A DNA stretch of 64,000 nt from Fen-1058 sp964398185 (GTDB lineage: Bacteria > Chloroflexota > Anaerolineae > Fen-1058). Position numbers and translations under genes: made by a program. The DNA lies in contig CAYNML010000024.1 in NCBI GenBank assembly GCA_964398185.1, positions 1 through 64,000 on the forward strand, read 5' to 3'. Below are positions 56,801 to 60,345 of the stretch, piece by piece. A model generated the notes under the pieces. It made no database searches. It had not been told where the DNA came from and worked only from the letters and a program-made list of their open reading frames with translations. The number at the start of each line of letters is the position of its first letter. The stretch's first letter is position 1.

Positions 56801-58446
56801 AGGGACCGGAGTCCAACGACAGCTGGCTGAACTGTACCATCAAGCGCGTGCTGTCTGATCCCGAATATGGCAGTCAGCTGGGCTGGAAGATCGTCGGCGG
56901 GTTGATCATCGCCACGGCCATCGTCGCCACGGGCGGCGCCGCCATCGTACCCATCATGCTGGGCGCGGCGATCGGCGCTGCGGTCAACTATGGCGCCCAG
57001 GTTTACGAGAACTACAAGCACAGCGACGAGAAGGACATCGGCGATATCCTGCGGGATAAGGACAAGCTCAAACAACTCTTCACCGAGAACATCGACAAGG
57101 ACGCCATTCTGGATGCCGCCTTTGTCGGCGCAGTCGGCGCTGCGGCGGCGATGATCGTTACGCCATTGCTACCAACCGGCGGCGGCATTCTGGGCGAAGT
57201 GGGTCGCGAGCTCGTCTCGGGTGGCGTGTCGCAGATCACGACCAATCTCATCACGGGACAAGCATGGGATGCTGGCCTGACGGATCCGCTCAACCTCGCG
57301 CTGAACATTGCGCCGATTGCGTTGACGCACGCCGGTGGTGCACTCTGGAGAAGTCTGCGCAATGCCGATAACAGTCTGCAAGGAGCCGACGACGCAGCGC
57401 GGAGTGCCAGGAACGCTGTCGAGAATGCGGATCCCACACCAGGCACGCCTCATGCGCCGGACGGGCCAGGCGTGGGCAATTCCTTCGATGACGCGAATGG
57501 TCCGGCACCCAAAGGTGGTGACACGCCGGGTGATTCCGGAGATTTGCCGGGCGGACCACGGAAGACGGCAGAACAAGCAGGCAATGACACGACACCAGGA
57601 TCAGATGGGCCAACATTCACTGACGACGATTGGGATATTTTAGCGAACTATGGCGATGCGGCTTATTTACTAGATATGATGCCTGGTCGAGTGGTCTCAT
57701 TGGATGAAGCCGTCGAACTGTCAGGCATACCGAAGAGCTATCTAGAAGGGACTTCTGAGTTCGCAGCTGCGAATAAGATCGACACAGCACTCCGATCGGG
57801 CAATTCGATGTTGGAAGTCCGTCGATTTGATACCTTGCCTAAAGATACCGGTGTTACAGTGTCACATCCAGTGACCGGAGAACCGCTGCATGTCTCTTCA
57901 ACTGAAAAGATACGGTTCAAGACTAATACCAGCGGTATCGTAGAGGTTAAGCTGGATATTAACGGTCAGGAACAGGCGTTTGGCCTTGTGCAGGGCCCCG
58001 ATGGCAAGTGGAATCTGGAGCCGATGAACCGTATAATTGATGCGAATGGAAAAATCCTTATACCACCTGAGCGCGGCATTCCTATGGGACCGGACGTCGA
58101 CACCTACTTCTTCTTGAAGCAACAGGCTGACAATAGTTTTGTTAATCTAGGTGACGTGTGGCCAGATGATACACGTATCGAGTCATTGGTCAACAGTATG
58201 AGTGATGCCCGTCGGACACCTAAGGGGGTGGAAACGCACAGTGCCATCCAGCATGGCCCGGCGCAACCATATGCCAAGACACACGGACCACTGAATAAAG
58301 ACATCACACCTAACCCGCTTATGGGAAATCTTGAAGGTTGGGGACCTGCCATCGTCGCGTTGGCTGATAGGCCTGGTATGTTCGTGTGGCTGGAGGAAAA
58401 CCAGATACCAAACTGGTTCAGATATCGGGGAGTTCCGTTCCCTTAA
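35845..58446 (+). CDS. Giant secreted RHS/YD-repeat polymorphic toxin-like protein (7533 residues)
   Basis: It starts with GTG, 8 bases after GGAGG. Residues 1-32 are a signal peptide. A LamG-like domain (about 64-255) is followed by carboxypeptidase-regulatory-like modules with the motif TGWPLYA in at least four copies, alternating with MAM-like jelly rolls (to about 1530). Then come three NEW3/CARDB-like domains, three glycine-rich modules (about 2180-3050), Big_1-like, DUF11-like and CnaB/CARDB-like domains. A DUF6531-type RHS entry domain begins near residue 4406 and YD repeats run to about 6130. A PKD domain, two jelly rolls and a hydrophobic segment (about 6554-6600) interrupt the YD shell. 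The shell resumes and closes with the RHS core signature (GLIFLRARYYDPATGRFITRD, about residues 6838-6858). The variable tip (6890-7533) has hydrophobic pretoxin helices and a lower-GC end. Confidence 0.9.
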   Translation: MKRTFIQTCLISCLSLAGVWFLIMTPGALSASANQALAPQPRRAAAPLVVPVLYTYTTGGPYSPDDQTLLLLHFDGDVSGAQGEVGVENGATFTTAGQYGDGVIIDDADTLTYTIEDNLDRTRGAIEFWIRPAWNGNDGQSYTFFEAGSGDWFNRLRIMKDGANNLRFMVWNGHLETGVGYNIEHWVAGEWHHVAVAWEGTDIVLFTDGERRQSLGAAYLPDDLAGAIYIGSNQAQTEQAQATLDELRISSAPRVGLDWPPAAPRMHVLSGVVRDAATGWPLYASLTLNGLGYTRTTFWNDPVTGYYSVTLPEGRDYTLAATAWITGYQPTVQFVEELIADRVQDAALAADPGLCTAPGYVLTDTLHFADFETGSDGYFTRTISANSWAWGEPAATPGPGSAHSGSQVWATNLTGNYNDWEYGVLTAPEIDLSSYAGEDLTLSWWQWLFTEPNYDLARVDVSNDGGNTWTTAYGPVMGETSSSWTPITVTLDSSYAVENFRLRFWLSADDTIQFPGWYIDDIQLRTVSDPETLIYAESFESDPGGYTPDISGVTSWQRGEPATGPGAAHSGQYVWATNPAGDYLASEDGLLVSPPINLGSYSGQRPVLRWWQWLATEADHDYVSVDVSSSGGQGWGRIYGEVSGNLDTTGWREQRVALNTWDAVNDFRLRFRLRSDHTNEYPGWYIDDVMISACQPQAGGLVVGNVYDAHTGQAVSGAVVTNTHGQSFTATATLDPAVPDAFYTLFAPAGLQQFQAQGDSATYQAPDARTVNVVNGGVVQQDFTLVPYLFEIDGYVRDDLTGWPLYAQIDIGSDAGPVTTTWTNPFDGYYAVELYPNVTYTFTISAWVMGYQPLTTTLGPLTASGSESFYLNADLAACTAPGYFDTGDCEPQIGGFLIGQTYHAATGEPLPNVIVANSQGNVFTSAPTADPDLEDAFYVLFAPAGLQTFTATHPAYGLSDVTYRYIYNASVHWGGFYLSGQQVISGFVTDAMAGWPLYASVSISSTVDQQTIWTDPVTGFYSVTLDAGVTYTLQAEAWSAGYLPVTRSVFLLPAGHTENFALHADLDTCSAPGYTPTDGCHVQAGGLIVGAVTDARNSQPLPGAVIRGEAGYTTTAALTPGDNIDGAFYALFSPVGTQSFTATYANGYTMSAAHTATIILSSTVRRDFDLVLETQVVSGTVTDAVTGWPLYAHLQINSPDGARTVWTDPTTGAYSVTLARAVSHTFTLSAWVNGYMPRTYNSSVLTSDLTVPLTLTTDLTACVAPGYQGNFYFEGFEVDNGGYTVLPATKTSWQWGVPYNGFGAGVAHSGSHVWATELDNFFDFYEDGYLVSPNIDLSLHAGQPITVTWWHWLQTGNSGDLVSAQVSNNGGSTWTTVYGETSVASPYSWAQQQVNLSASYAVSNFRLRFRFRTDGVNNAAGWYIDDIAIYGTAPRTCVPQAGGLIVGNAYDANTGAPLNNSRVTPANGDSALTRATADPAIDDALYILFAPVGTQPLTVTRSNYATQIATPTMTANAVITQHFNLPAGRAVRTPATLSVTQELGVAAAAALLVTNTGSAPLNFSVLEYLNPTPAATGAQGYSWYTTTYQWIDATAGMTLSLSGEDEANLDLPFNFPFFYAATNRIRIGNNGAAVFFQPEGEIAAANAALNSLATNYFLAPFWDDLGSNTAGRLYWLTGGTAPNRYVVIEWYNRPHALGGGGVTFEMVLYENGNLLFQYQDVDFGHATYNNGASATVGIRGGGTPEILQYSYNTSSLANGLAICYRRANQLPCAPIDAAWLAATPVSAPLAISGTQPIALLIDAAPLTATGSYTAWLRFDHNTPYAIDDVRVNLQVLSRSLQLEPVTTTVYADPGTVATHTLRVRNVGAISKTFELTATGGSWAIQFPSQTTLLPGSSSDLIVGVTVPPAAPLYITDVVTLSARSLDGASRSMTAPLTTIRAVHSATVQSPATAQFGWPGSVVSYSLNIRNTGNVTEVFTLTPAGQVWTTTLTPASEMLPPGAQSTVLATVEIPVDALGGPTAVATVTTAYLSGMTPIALNTTVLSTTAIHHQPVLEPPAQMKENPAGSVWSITYTLSLSNAGNQTDTFALTTASDWAVDAPTMLGPLAPLSATNFSVTVTVPMTAPHGTSHTAIVTATSQGDSSRSDAAELIGVAHTDWIITNTLLLPAGSYHFNTLTVMPGGDLRLQSNPTSGAGVTITAQNVTIHPGGSITANGLGYPSQQGPGAGNSAGWTHGPGGGAYGGWAGSGNAAAGGSPYGSVKNPHQAGSGGGAGNGLAGGAGGGAIHLIVGEALVISGTLSANGNSGSSSTFDASGGGSGGSLWIEANTLRGDGLLRANGGNGGATGSYARAGGGSGGRIAVHYQTSTFNGSYQALGGSSSSQYGGPGTVYLHGSSGNGQLQIDNGGVNSLSAGLLPDAYEFERIIQTRFGHGRVLSTTSVVTISNETLQGDGTSTLTSEGVIVAPTEFSISGTLLAVQGDLRGVQAITTTGSGGLELYAHTPWRTGEYTFTNMSVGAGTVLRLVSADNGNANYSDDYGVTLYAAHVSIAHGGQVTADARGYAQASGPGAGSSAAWTHGPGGGAYGGWAGNGNTAPGGSPYGGVLQPARLGSGGGSGNGTAGGAGGGAIHLSISDTLIVNGTLAADGGAGATSTFDAGGGGSGGSLWIEAGRVQGQGIIRANGGSGGATGSYARAGGGSGGRIGLYYQTSIFTGSLQARGGASAAQYGGPGTIYLKGPTGAGVLQVDNAGTNGQSAALLPGAYQFDQVQLTNYGHLTVQGDLTLTANVLQGHSNSRLTVTGTLTATEASTFQNAAIVVPGLLVVSDTLRVYTTTVDVPGQLIGASDLLIDQRGRVLLYAQSYPSGTLALDAVDVSSGTLTLIAHDNGNTTYTDDTGFTLAARTISVGVNSLIEANGQGYGTQRGPGAHHNGSSHGGYGGGAAPTYGLVYSPTMLGSSGDNGRGGGALHAIVTETLTLNGQLQANGLADGSGGSIWIETPVLTGTASGRVQANGGSEAGGGGRIALYATDFNGFAGSLAASFGGGVCPLNPVTYCDGTIYLNSVDPFASTVEAQPTSVVANGVGASIITVTLKNVTGYPVANQAVQLLVLPAAGTQIGGQPATGSYLTIGTSNLSGTVTTTLTATTAGLRGIGARAANGATIYQTALVTFTNGTVSPAQSRIDLIGNATAAADGSAAVNVRITARDAFSNPVSGAIVILTSTAPINLNHPVAPTDLNGQTTGSVTSTVSGPAVVGAIIDGVLISNTITANFIGADLAVTKVGPAEATPGFTVTYELNVSNQGQLAATNVVLTDTLSPYLSFITQTSPYSFTQLGHAVIWQVGVLSPGQQSALQLQALVITSTPHYTPVANLAAVHTATTEHNLANNTAQTTASTIPPTPRLTVSPAAPTLIVDRGSTTTLTVTIRNAGTAPLTNVVVNPPPHINWVTVADGVVGDMPPGQVITVVLQADATALPPAGYYRDFVRVTSDNGGQRPIALTVLVSEASREVVITVVNNGAQRVPHAAALIDRPILVVTEGVSGVEHEYQRTAANETGVFTLTQQQAGSFDYTLTAPGHQTANGSVTVVEGSGPQQVTLIMTATPSVIFTPAEPQLNVAPGEAAQLEVRAQNAGVLPLTNVVLTSTGSITWTYLGQAGDAVSLAPGQSFTLTINATPPEDATPAIYQDVIGLSADGGFTRLLPYAVRVSHSAVRALEVTVVDVEGNPVRQADVQLVAQQSTLIISGANTSTQRESYLGLTDNNGQHVFPNLPLGDYHYDVGVQGYQAATGALEVIAGTGVQTHTIHVPQPALSINWSVEPTPFEDVYTATLSLVFDPNIVKPNLGCAPLEACFSHTNNILEIHNFYPVTITNAEIEITFDCEVFYNPILGDIPPNATVPVTLTFGTGCCTGTVPCSEPAKRHAGQVHLTGEYNHLMRASMYNISAVQPPSQMTPGSLYTVPLHLVNEGFPADGNLLGDPLPIENIHLNQPPVLTFITVSPTHISSLAVGAEADIELQVEVPQWLPQGVYADAIVITSTDGISTVLEILAEMSADGLTIETQFVTPLRPGEEPPGGGHPGGGQPLVPPWWQPPQYPEENEPIEMTFNFSRVCCRDCPKDPVYTWGRVGGTLVVQAYGGGWHYTPHFKGGLVYLEIVQRISLEREAFTAKMMLSHAGGLPVEDINVDILVTDDDGLSWIVEPGQGVGGFLITPTIPTTLTNMVSGTQQAAMWTLVPDGLNITEPQGRKFYVQAFMSYKVNGVTYNFETQRETITVMPQPFVLIDYFIPRYVWANEPFKIWIMATNLGWGAAKNLKVDSAQPRIVRNDSGLPINFEIISDLLVNFGTLAPGQTETRFWSVVANHDGTFIDFKVACTHANYRGLPLSDLIWCNPRGNYLENPPPNWAKEDQCLVSNTQGYSEDPVSTLSGNFTYNTTDVSIPTWGDPLMLERSYNALDVGDGPFGPGWTHNYNSSLTYRSFMPISGGAPVTTPLNTMQMKAPRGSLLFFKLNPDDSFTAMPGVKGTLTRTLGTYTVTLPDQRKFVYNADQWLTQQIDPNGNALTLTYDGQERLTHITDPAGRSLSFVYDDNDHIVQMTDPLNRVTQYGYDAAGYLTTVTDTLGLVTRMTYVSSYGMRRLQNIIDPNGHLVVTNHYDTRGRVVRQLDGAGHETRFTYGNQVTTMIGPRGDATQDYYDNEGRLIKRVDALGYTELYEYDSNNNRTAYTDKNGRRSQFVWDGPGCNMSAVIDPAGNTTQFTYDERNRPTSQIDALGHTLRFTYGPYLDPIAVTDPLSRTTVRAYGGHGELLSETDAANRSTAYGYDLYGNQTVITNPLGYARRMDYDAGGRVLHTTDELGRVTTLVYDAADRLLQATGPTGLSVFYEYDGVGQQTVVTDTLGRVTRFGYDVLNRPVTITASYQDGVFDPARPDEDLITLKRFDAAGNLIAETDELGRVTRYGYDLLNRLITTTNPLGYTQIYTYDGVGNRLAATDAAGHTTHYGYDLLNRKIAITDTQGHVTRYAYDQLGNLITTTNALSQTTVTWYDALKRPLTVTLNYVDGVYDPARPAEDVTTVQRYDLAGDLVEQIDALGRVTRLTYDALGQVLTATDPLSHTVSKTYDAIGNLLTSTDANGHVTQYAYDALDRVSTLTDALSGTVRYGYDAAGHVISTTDELGRTTLTQYDAVYRPVTTTYNFVDGVFDPARPDEDVITVKRYDAAGNVVAAIDPLGYVTHYAYDARDLVITTTNALSGTSRFTYDRVGNRLTDSDAAGHVITYGYDSLYHVVAITDHLGYATTFGFDALGNRTIVTDALGRVKRIEFDRLNRPVTTTFNYHDGVFDPAQPDRDVATITRYDGAGNVVAEIDPLGYETHYAYDALNRLITTTNPLSGTIVRGYDAVGNQIVVTNANGFAAHFTYDALRRNTQIVNALGEVTTFAYDAAGNQITITDALSRTTHYAYDGLDRPITVTNPLTGTTVYVWDAASNQLAVIDAAGRITRSGYDALQRLIALTDTLGNVTRFGYDAVGNQTVITDANGHVTSFGYDELNRQVVITDPLNGTTTFGYDAVGNSVLTIDPEGRATAFGYDELDRNVVITDALGSVAYHVYDARGSELQQIDPEGHITRTDYDALGRVVTVTDALSGTTAFTYDPLGNVIRQIDAAGRVSTITYDALNRPLTVTDPLTGTTLYRYDAVGNLITTSDAEGRSRWMEYDALNRPIKLTDPLSGTTTFGYDAVGNLLRTTDAEGHTTHTAYDGLNRPIVITDALQHSTRTTYDPVGNRLSLVDARGHTTTFAYDALDRLVQTTDPVSGTTAFGYDRVGNQTVITDATGRAVHLTYDAVYRLSAQRDALGHTTRYAYDRIGNTVLITDAAGIVVRHEYDALSRLAAVIENYRPALPASADTNVRTAYGYDRVGNRTVVTDANGHATRYTYDALDRQTDIVDPLNHAYHFTYDQVDNLIARRDPNGQTITVTYDALNRPIVLRYPDQLVALAYNRVGSRVAMTDSLGATHYHYDALQRLTATLDQNGRAVTHAYDAVSNRVGLGYPGGQVVTYTYDLADHMIGVTDWDNQTAAYQYDAAGRPLTATLPNGVLSVFTYDAAGRLIQIEHRTTDRVLARYEYELDALGYRVAVTETVNPPQPPRAGFYALPLAGVTPLTVTFANTSTGSITTQTWNFGDGFTSTLANPVHRYDVAGTYTVTLSVSGAGGSDVITRPAYINVFSSTTGPVLFFDDAESGSSKWIAEGSWAVSNEAAHSGTFAFSDSPGGSYAHESNASLTSAYAIALAHEAPARLEFWDPIELGAGDHALVEVSTDNGQNWTPLIDRVAVSNVSWTRHTADLSAYQGQSIRLRFRLDARQDPAVGDGWHIDDVLITTAPEPIYALPFNDPAETLTNWIAEGSWGLSTAQPYTGAAAFADSPIGSYGAQSSAALELNGPLNLAGATTPQLTFVDQIDLAAGDAAFVEVSTNNGQTWTAVFTHTSGTQASWTPRTIDLRSYGGQLIRLRFRLASAADLQVADGWRIDAISITNTAPSYHIYLPLVQRTAAAASAAPQPASRAPVAPFDPATLLLAPAALAAVIGRRSRRWAGFIGLLALILVAVGLSSSLASATPLALPGRSSAVSRSDVPTNAQPQASYTRVTRYTYDGLHRLIGATDSMGGVYTYTYDAVGNRLSANEAGVSTVYTYDAANQLTSVNGVPYTWDANGNLLNDGRRTFTYDAGNRLTQVITGALTIGQRYSGDGVRKEQLINGVPIRYTLDEATELPNVLEEQGTQGDVQYLYGLGQLAVHTAAGWVYQLGDGLGSVRQQVDAAGEVATTRQYAPFGQIEAQAGAGQGSFGYAGEQLDTASGLIFLRARYYDPATGRFITRDPYPAQAAVPGTLHRYAYVGNDPINQIDPSGLYSQLTRSSGYSDGRLHRASSRSSGVRGGLYARTRGIYAGMYSQAYGIGDSMSISAGGRTYRPPSAGRPYNQRQVAEDRGRAIDQMNQEARDGSKGHEGPESNDSWLNCTIKRVLSDPEYGSQLGWKIVGGLIIATAIVATGGAAIVPIMLGAAIGAAVNYGAQVYENYKHSDEKDIGDILRDKDKLKQLFTENIDKDAILDAAFVGAVGAAAAMIVTPLLPTGGGILGEVGRELVSGGVSQITTNLITGQAWDAGLTDPLNLALNIAPIALTHAGGALWRSLRNADNSLQGADDAARSARNAVENADPTPGTPHAPDGPGVGNSFDDANGPAPKGGDTPGDSGDLPGGPRKTAEQAGNDTTPGSDGPTFTDDDWDILANYGDAAYLLDMMPGRVVSLDEAVELSGIPKSYLEGTSEFAAANKIDTALRSGNSMLEVRRFDTLPKDTGVTVSHPVTGEPLHVSSTEKIRFKTNTSGIVEVKLDINGQEQAFGLVQGPDGKWNLEPMNRIIDANGKILIPPERGIPMGPDVDTYFFLKQQADNSFVNLGDVWPDDTRIESLVNSMSDARRTPKGVETHSAIQHGPAQPYAKTHGPLNKDITPNPLMGNLEGWGPAIVALADRPGMFVWLEENQIPNWFRYRGVPFP
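42403..45010 (+). repeat. Three glycine-rich repeat modules inside the giant gene
   Basis: Three related modules encode glycine-rich stretches (for example HGPGGGAYGGWAG and GGGSGGSLWIEA). Equivalent Trp codons of the first two copies lie at 42541 and 43570, a spacing of 1029 bases or 343 codons; the third, shorter copy is centred near 44640. Each is preceded by a repeated 'N-G-N' beta-strand segment. They look like extended beta-solenoid or stalk modules. Confidence 0.75.
49480..54230 (+). repeat. YD-repeat array of the RHS shell
   Basis: About 70 tandem units of roughly 21-22 codons follow the pattern G-x(3)-R/Y-x-YD-x(2)-G/N-R/N with TD or TN turns. In known RHS/TcC proteins these wrap into a hollow shell enclosing the C-terminal toxin. 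The array resumes after an interruption at about 55720-56340. Confidence 0.85.
50521..51950 (+). repeat. Higher-order repeat of exactly 414 bases within the YD array
   Basis: The segment encoding DG-V-F/Y-DPA-R/Q-P (plus R/K-F/Y-D) recurs at 50581, 50995, 51409 and 51823. All three intervals are exactly 414 bases (138 codons). Each unit is one about 27-residue long-loop YD variant followed by five ordinary YD units, which points to amplification of the whole block. Confidence 0.85.
56512..58446 (+). other. Variable C-terminal tip of the giant protein (candidate nucleotidyl-cyclase-like toxin)
   Basis: After the RHS core comes an Arg/Tyr/Gly-rich stretch, then two hydrophobic helices (about residues 7013-7040 and 7090-7115), a Pro/Gly/Asp-rich linker and, from about 7240, a compact domain. 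GC content falls visibly after about 57600. The segment GIPMGPDVDTYFF (Asp7417, Asp7419) lines up with the paired-aspartate metal motif of ExoY/edema-factor cyclases. The later IQHG (His7470), followed by a proline-rich turn and an A-I-V-A-L strand, resembles their histidine motif. The lysine-rich ATP motif of that family is not found, so the assignment is tentative. Confidence 0.4.
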
Positions 58447-58467
58447 CGGTCAAACTGGAGAAGTGAT

Positions 58468-59388
58468 ATGCAACTACGCTTTCAAGGTCTCAAACCGGGC
58501 GAAGAGCCGATTAAGACTGTGGCAGAATATACGGCAGCGCGTCAACTAGTGGACGAACTCGAGCAGCAGGTTCAGACCTCGCTTCGTGAGATCAAACAAC
58601 AGCGTGAGCGAGGTTCACCGCCCGGCGCGCAACGTCTGGCTGAACTGGATCGCCTCTCGACACAAGCTGATCAGACACGCTATGCTTTCTTCAGACGGCA
58701 GCCTTACGTCCTCGTGGCTCGTTGTCCATACTGCCAGACACCAGTGTGGATGAAGGTCGGCCTGTTCAGCCTGCGTGACAACTTCTGGCAGCATCCTTCG
58801 GGCAATGGACGTGATGGCATCCTGGATAGTGCGCGATGTGCTCATCTCTTCTGTGTCGATGGGGCCTTGAACCTGCAGGGAAGCTCGGCCGTTGGCGATC
58901 TGGCAGCCATAAAACCCGACGAAGCGGTGATCTCCATACAACTGGCTGCCGAAGTGCCATTTGTAAAGCCGCGCGTTCTCACTCTACCCACCATGCTGGG
59001 TGTCGTGCATCGTTTCACTGTAGCGGATCAGTTCACGGCTTATCCACTCACCTATTTTGCTGAGAACTTGCCAGATCAGATGGAGTTTTGCCTGGGCTGG
59101 GCCAAAACCGAATACTGGGATCGTCTGCGCCCCAGCGGCCATATGCTGATTGGCACGCGCAGCGATCGACAGGAGTATGATCTGGAGCGTTGGATCAGTC
59201 AGGGGAAGCTGCGCTGGCTGGACCCTGATGATCAAGCGCACCCGTTAGCGCCGCCTATGGCACAGAACTTCCCGTATCGCAATGTGGCTGGCAGACGGCA
59301 TCCCTATCGTCTTGATAAAGGTGTCGTGATTGATCTACCAGATCCAGTGGAAAGCAATCCCGTTATTCACATTGAGGATGCGTTCTAG
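58468..59388 (+). CDS. Candidate immunity protein for the RHS toxin tip
   Basis: The 306-residue protein is of no family I recognise. An N-terminal charged helical region (about residues 15-75) is followed by a zinc-ribbon-like set, Cys86-x2-Cys89 and Cys124-x4-Cys129, and then a mixed alpha/beta C-terminal half. There is no signal peptide or membrane helix, so it is cytoplasmic. It starts 21 bases after the toxin stop behind GGAGAAG, so co-expression is likely. Its GC content is lower than the genomic background, like the toxin tip. Position and composition are those expected of a cognate immunity gene; the direct evidence for binding is nil. Confidence 0.6.
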   Translation: MQLRFQGLKPGEEPIKTVAEYTAARQLVDELEQQVQTSLREIKQQRERGSPPGAQRLAELDRLSTQADQTRYAFFRRQPYVLVARCPYCQTPVWMKVGLFSLRDNFWQHPSGNGRDGILDSARCAHLFCVDGALNLQGSSAVGDLAAIKPDEAVISIQLAAEVPFVKPRVLTLPTMLGVVHRFTVADQFTAYPLTYFAENLPDQMEFCLGWAKTEYWDRLRPSGHMLIGTRSDRQEYDLERWISQGKLRWLDPDDQAHPLAPPMAQNFPYRNVAGRRHPYRLDKGVVIDLPDPVESNPVIHIEDAF

Positions 59389-59670
59389 GACCCCCAAGTG
59401 CATTGGGGTAACAAACGCGTCGGATGATCTAACCCTACACCCCCGCGCGCTGCCCGGATCGATCCGGGCAGCGCGCGGCGTTTCAGCAGTAACGCCGGGC
59501 AGTTGCAGCGCAGCCAGGTGAAAGATCAATGATTTACCCGAGCCGGGGGGCATGTCGACGAGCGTGTGTTGACCGCGCAGCACCTGCTGAATCGCTTCCG
59601 CCTGACCGGAGCGAAACGCGGGAAAGTTGAAGTGCACATGCAGCGCGGCCTGAAGACCAACTTCAGACAT
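59335..59670 (-). pseudogene. Truncated RecQ-like helicase (N-terminal 61 residues)
   Basis: Residues 1-61 match the start of RecQ-type helicases: FPAFRSGQAEAIQQVLRGQ followed by a Walker A motif MPPGSGKS and HLAALQLPG. After that the frame continues for 50 residues of unrelated sequence read through the palindrome and the 3' end of the candidate immunity gene, and it stops. RecQ proteins need several hundred more residues, so this is a broken end. It is the last member of the minus-strand operon, 13 bases downstream of the preceding gene. Confidence 0.8.
59443..59478. repeat. Perfect 36-bp palindrome at the recQ break
   Basis: Eighteen bases on each side of 59460/59461 are exact reverse complements, centred on gatcgatc with ccgcgcg-type ends. 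The recognisable recQ homology ends about ten bases to the right (near 59488). A smaller hairpin (ccccaa and ttgggg) lies at 59392-59408. It could terminate the convergent transcripts from both sides, although T-runs are lacking, or it may mark a recombination junction. Confidence 0.85.
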
Positions 59671-59683
59671 GCTTTGTTCCCGG

Positions 59684-60313
59684 TTAGTTCAGCCGATCGA
59701 CCAGCTGCTCTTCGTCGGGCGGCTCCACTTCATCTCCGGCGGTGGCATAGCGCACGAGACGCGCGAGCAGTTCGGGGTTGTTGAGCGCGTCGTCGATCAG
59801 TTGGCGCATCTTGATCAATGCGTCCAAATCGCCGGTGTCGTAGTAACCGCTCTCGTCGTTGACGCGCAGATTTTCGCGGCCAAATTCGTCTTGCAGACGG
59901 TGCAGCACTTCACACACGGCCACGTGGGTTTCGACCGGCGCGTACTGCGTCTTGATGAACAGATGGTATGACAGGCTGTGGCCGCCCGGCACATCCATCA
60001 GCATCATCAAGCGCCCGGTCTGCGGATCGAACATCATGACCAGCGATTCGCTCTCCGGGTGCGGCTGGATGATGAGGCCGCGCCAGCGCGTATCCATTTC
60101 CACGTAGTGCGTATCCACCACGCTATCTTCCACGCCGGGCAGGTCCGATGGAACCGATCGGGCGGAGTAGGTCTCAAAGGTGCCGCGCGCCGAGAAATCG
60201 TGCGCGCGATACGGCCACCCGCGCTGCTCGCACTCCGCGCGCAGCATCGCCAGCGCCGCGTCCAACTGCGCCGCATCGTCCAGTCCGCCGCGATAGTGAA
60301 TGGTGACGCCCAT
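59684..60313 (-). CDS. Uncharacterised conserved-looking protein
   Basis: This 209-residue soluble acidic protein belongs to no family I can name. It begins MGVTIHYRGG and has a central all-beta pattern (about residues 60-130), and its last 40 residues are acidic. The frame is open to 60355, but the ATG at 60311-60313 lies 5 bases after AAGGAG and avoids overlap with the upstream gene. It is co-directional with the helicase and the next small gene, and lies immediately upstream of the recQ fragment, so a link to DNA metabolism is possible but unproven. Confidence 0.7.
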   Translation of the reverse strand: MGVTIHYRGGLDDAAQLDAALAMLRAECEQRGWPYRAHDFSARGTFETYSARSVPSDLPGVEDSVVDTHYVEMDTRWRGLIIQPHPESESLVMMFDPQTGRLMMLMDVPGGHSLSYHLFIKTQYAPVETHVAVCEVLHRLQDEFGRENLRVNDESGYYDTGDLDALIKMRQLIDDALNNPELLARLVRYATAGDEVEPPDEEQLVDRLN

Positions 60314-60345
60314 CATTGCTCCTTGTGTTGTAAGAATGGATTTGT

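Noticed and set aside
59335..59487. Second half of the short recQ-like frame as a real protein end
   Set aside because: This part is antisense to the candidate immunity gene's 3' end and crosses the palindrome, and its sequence has no helicase motifs.
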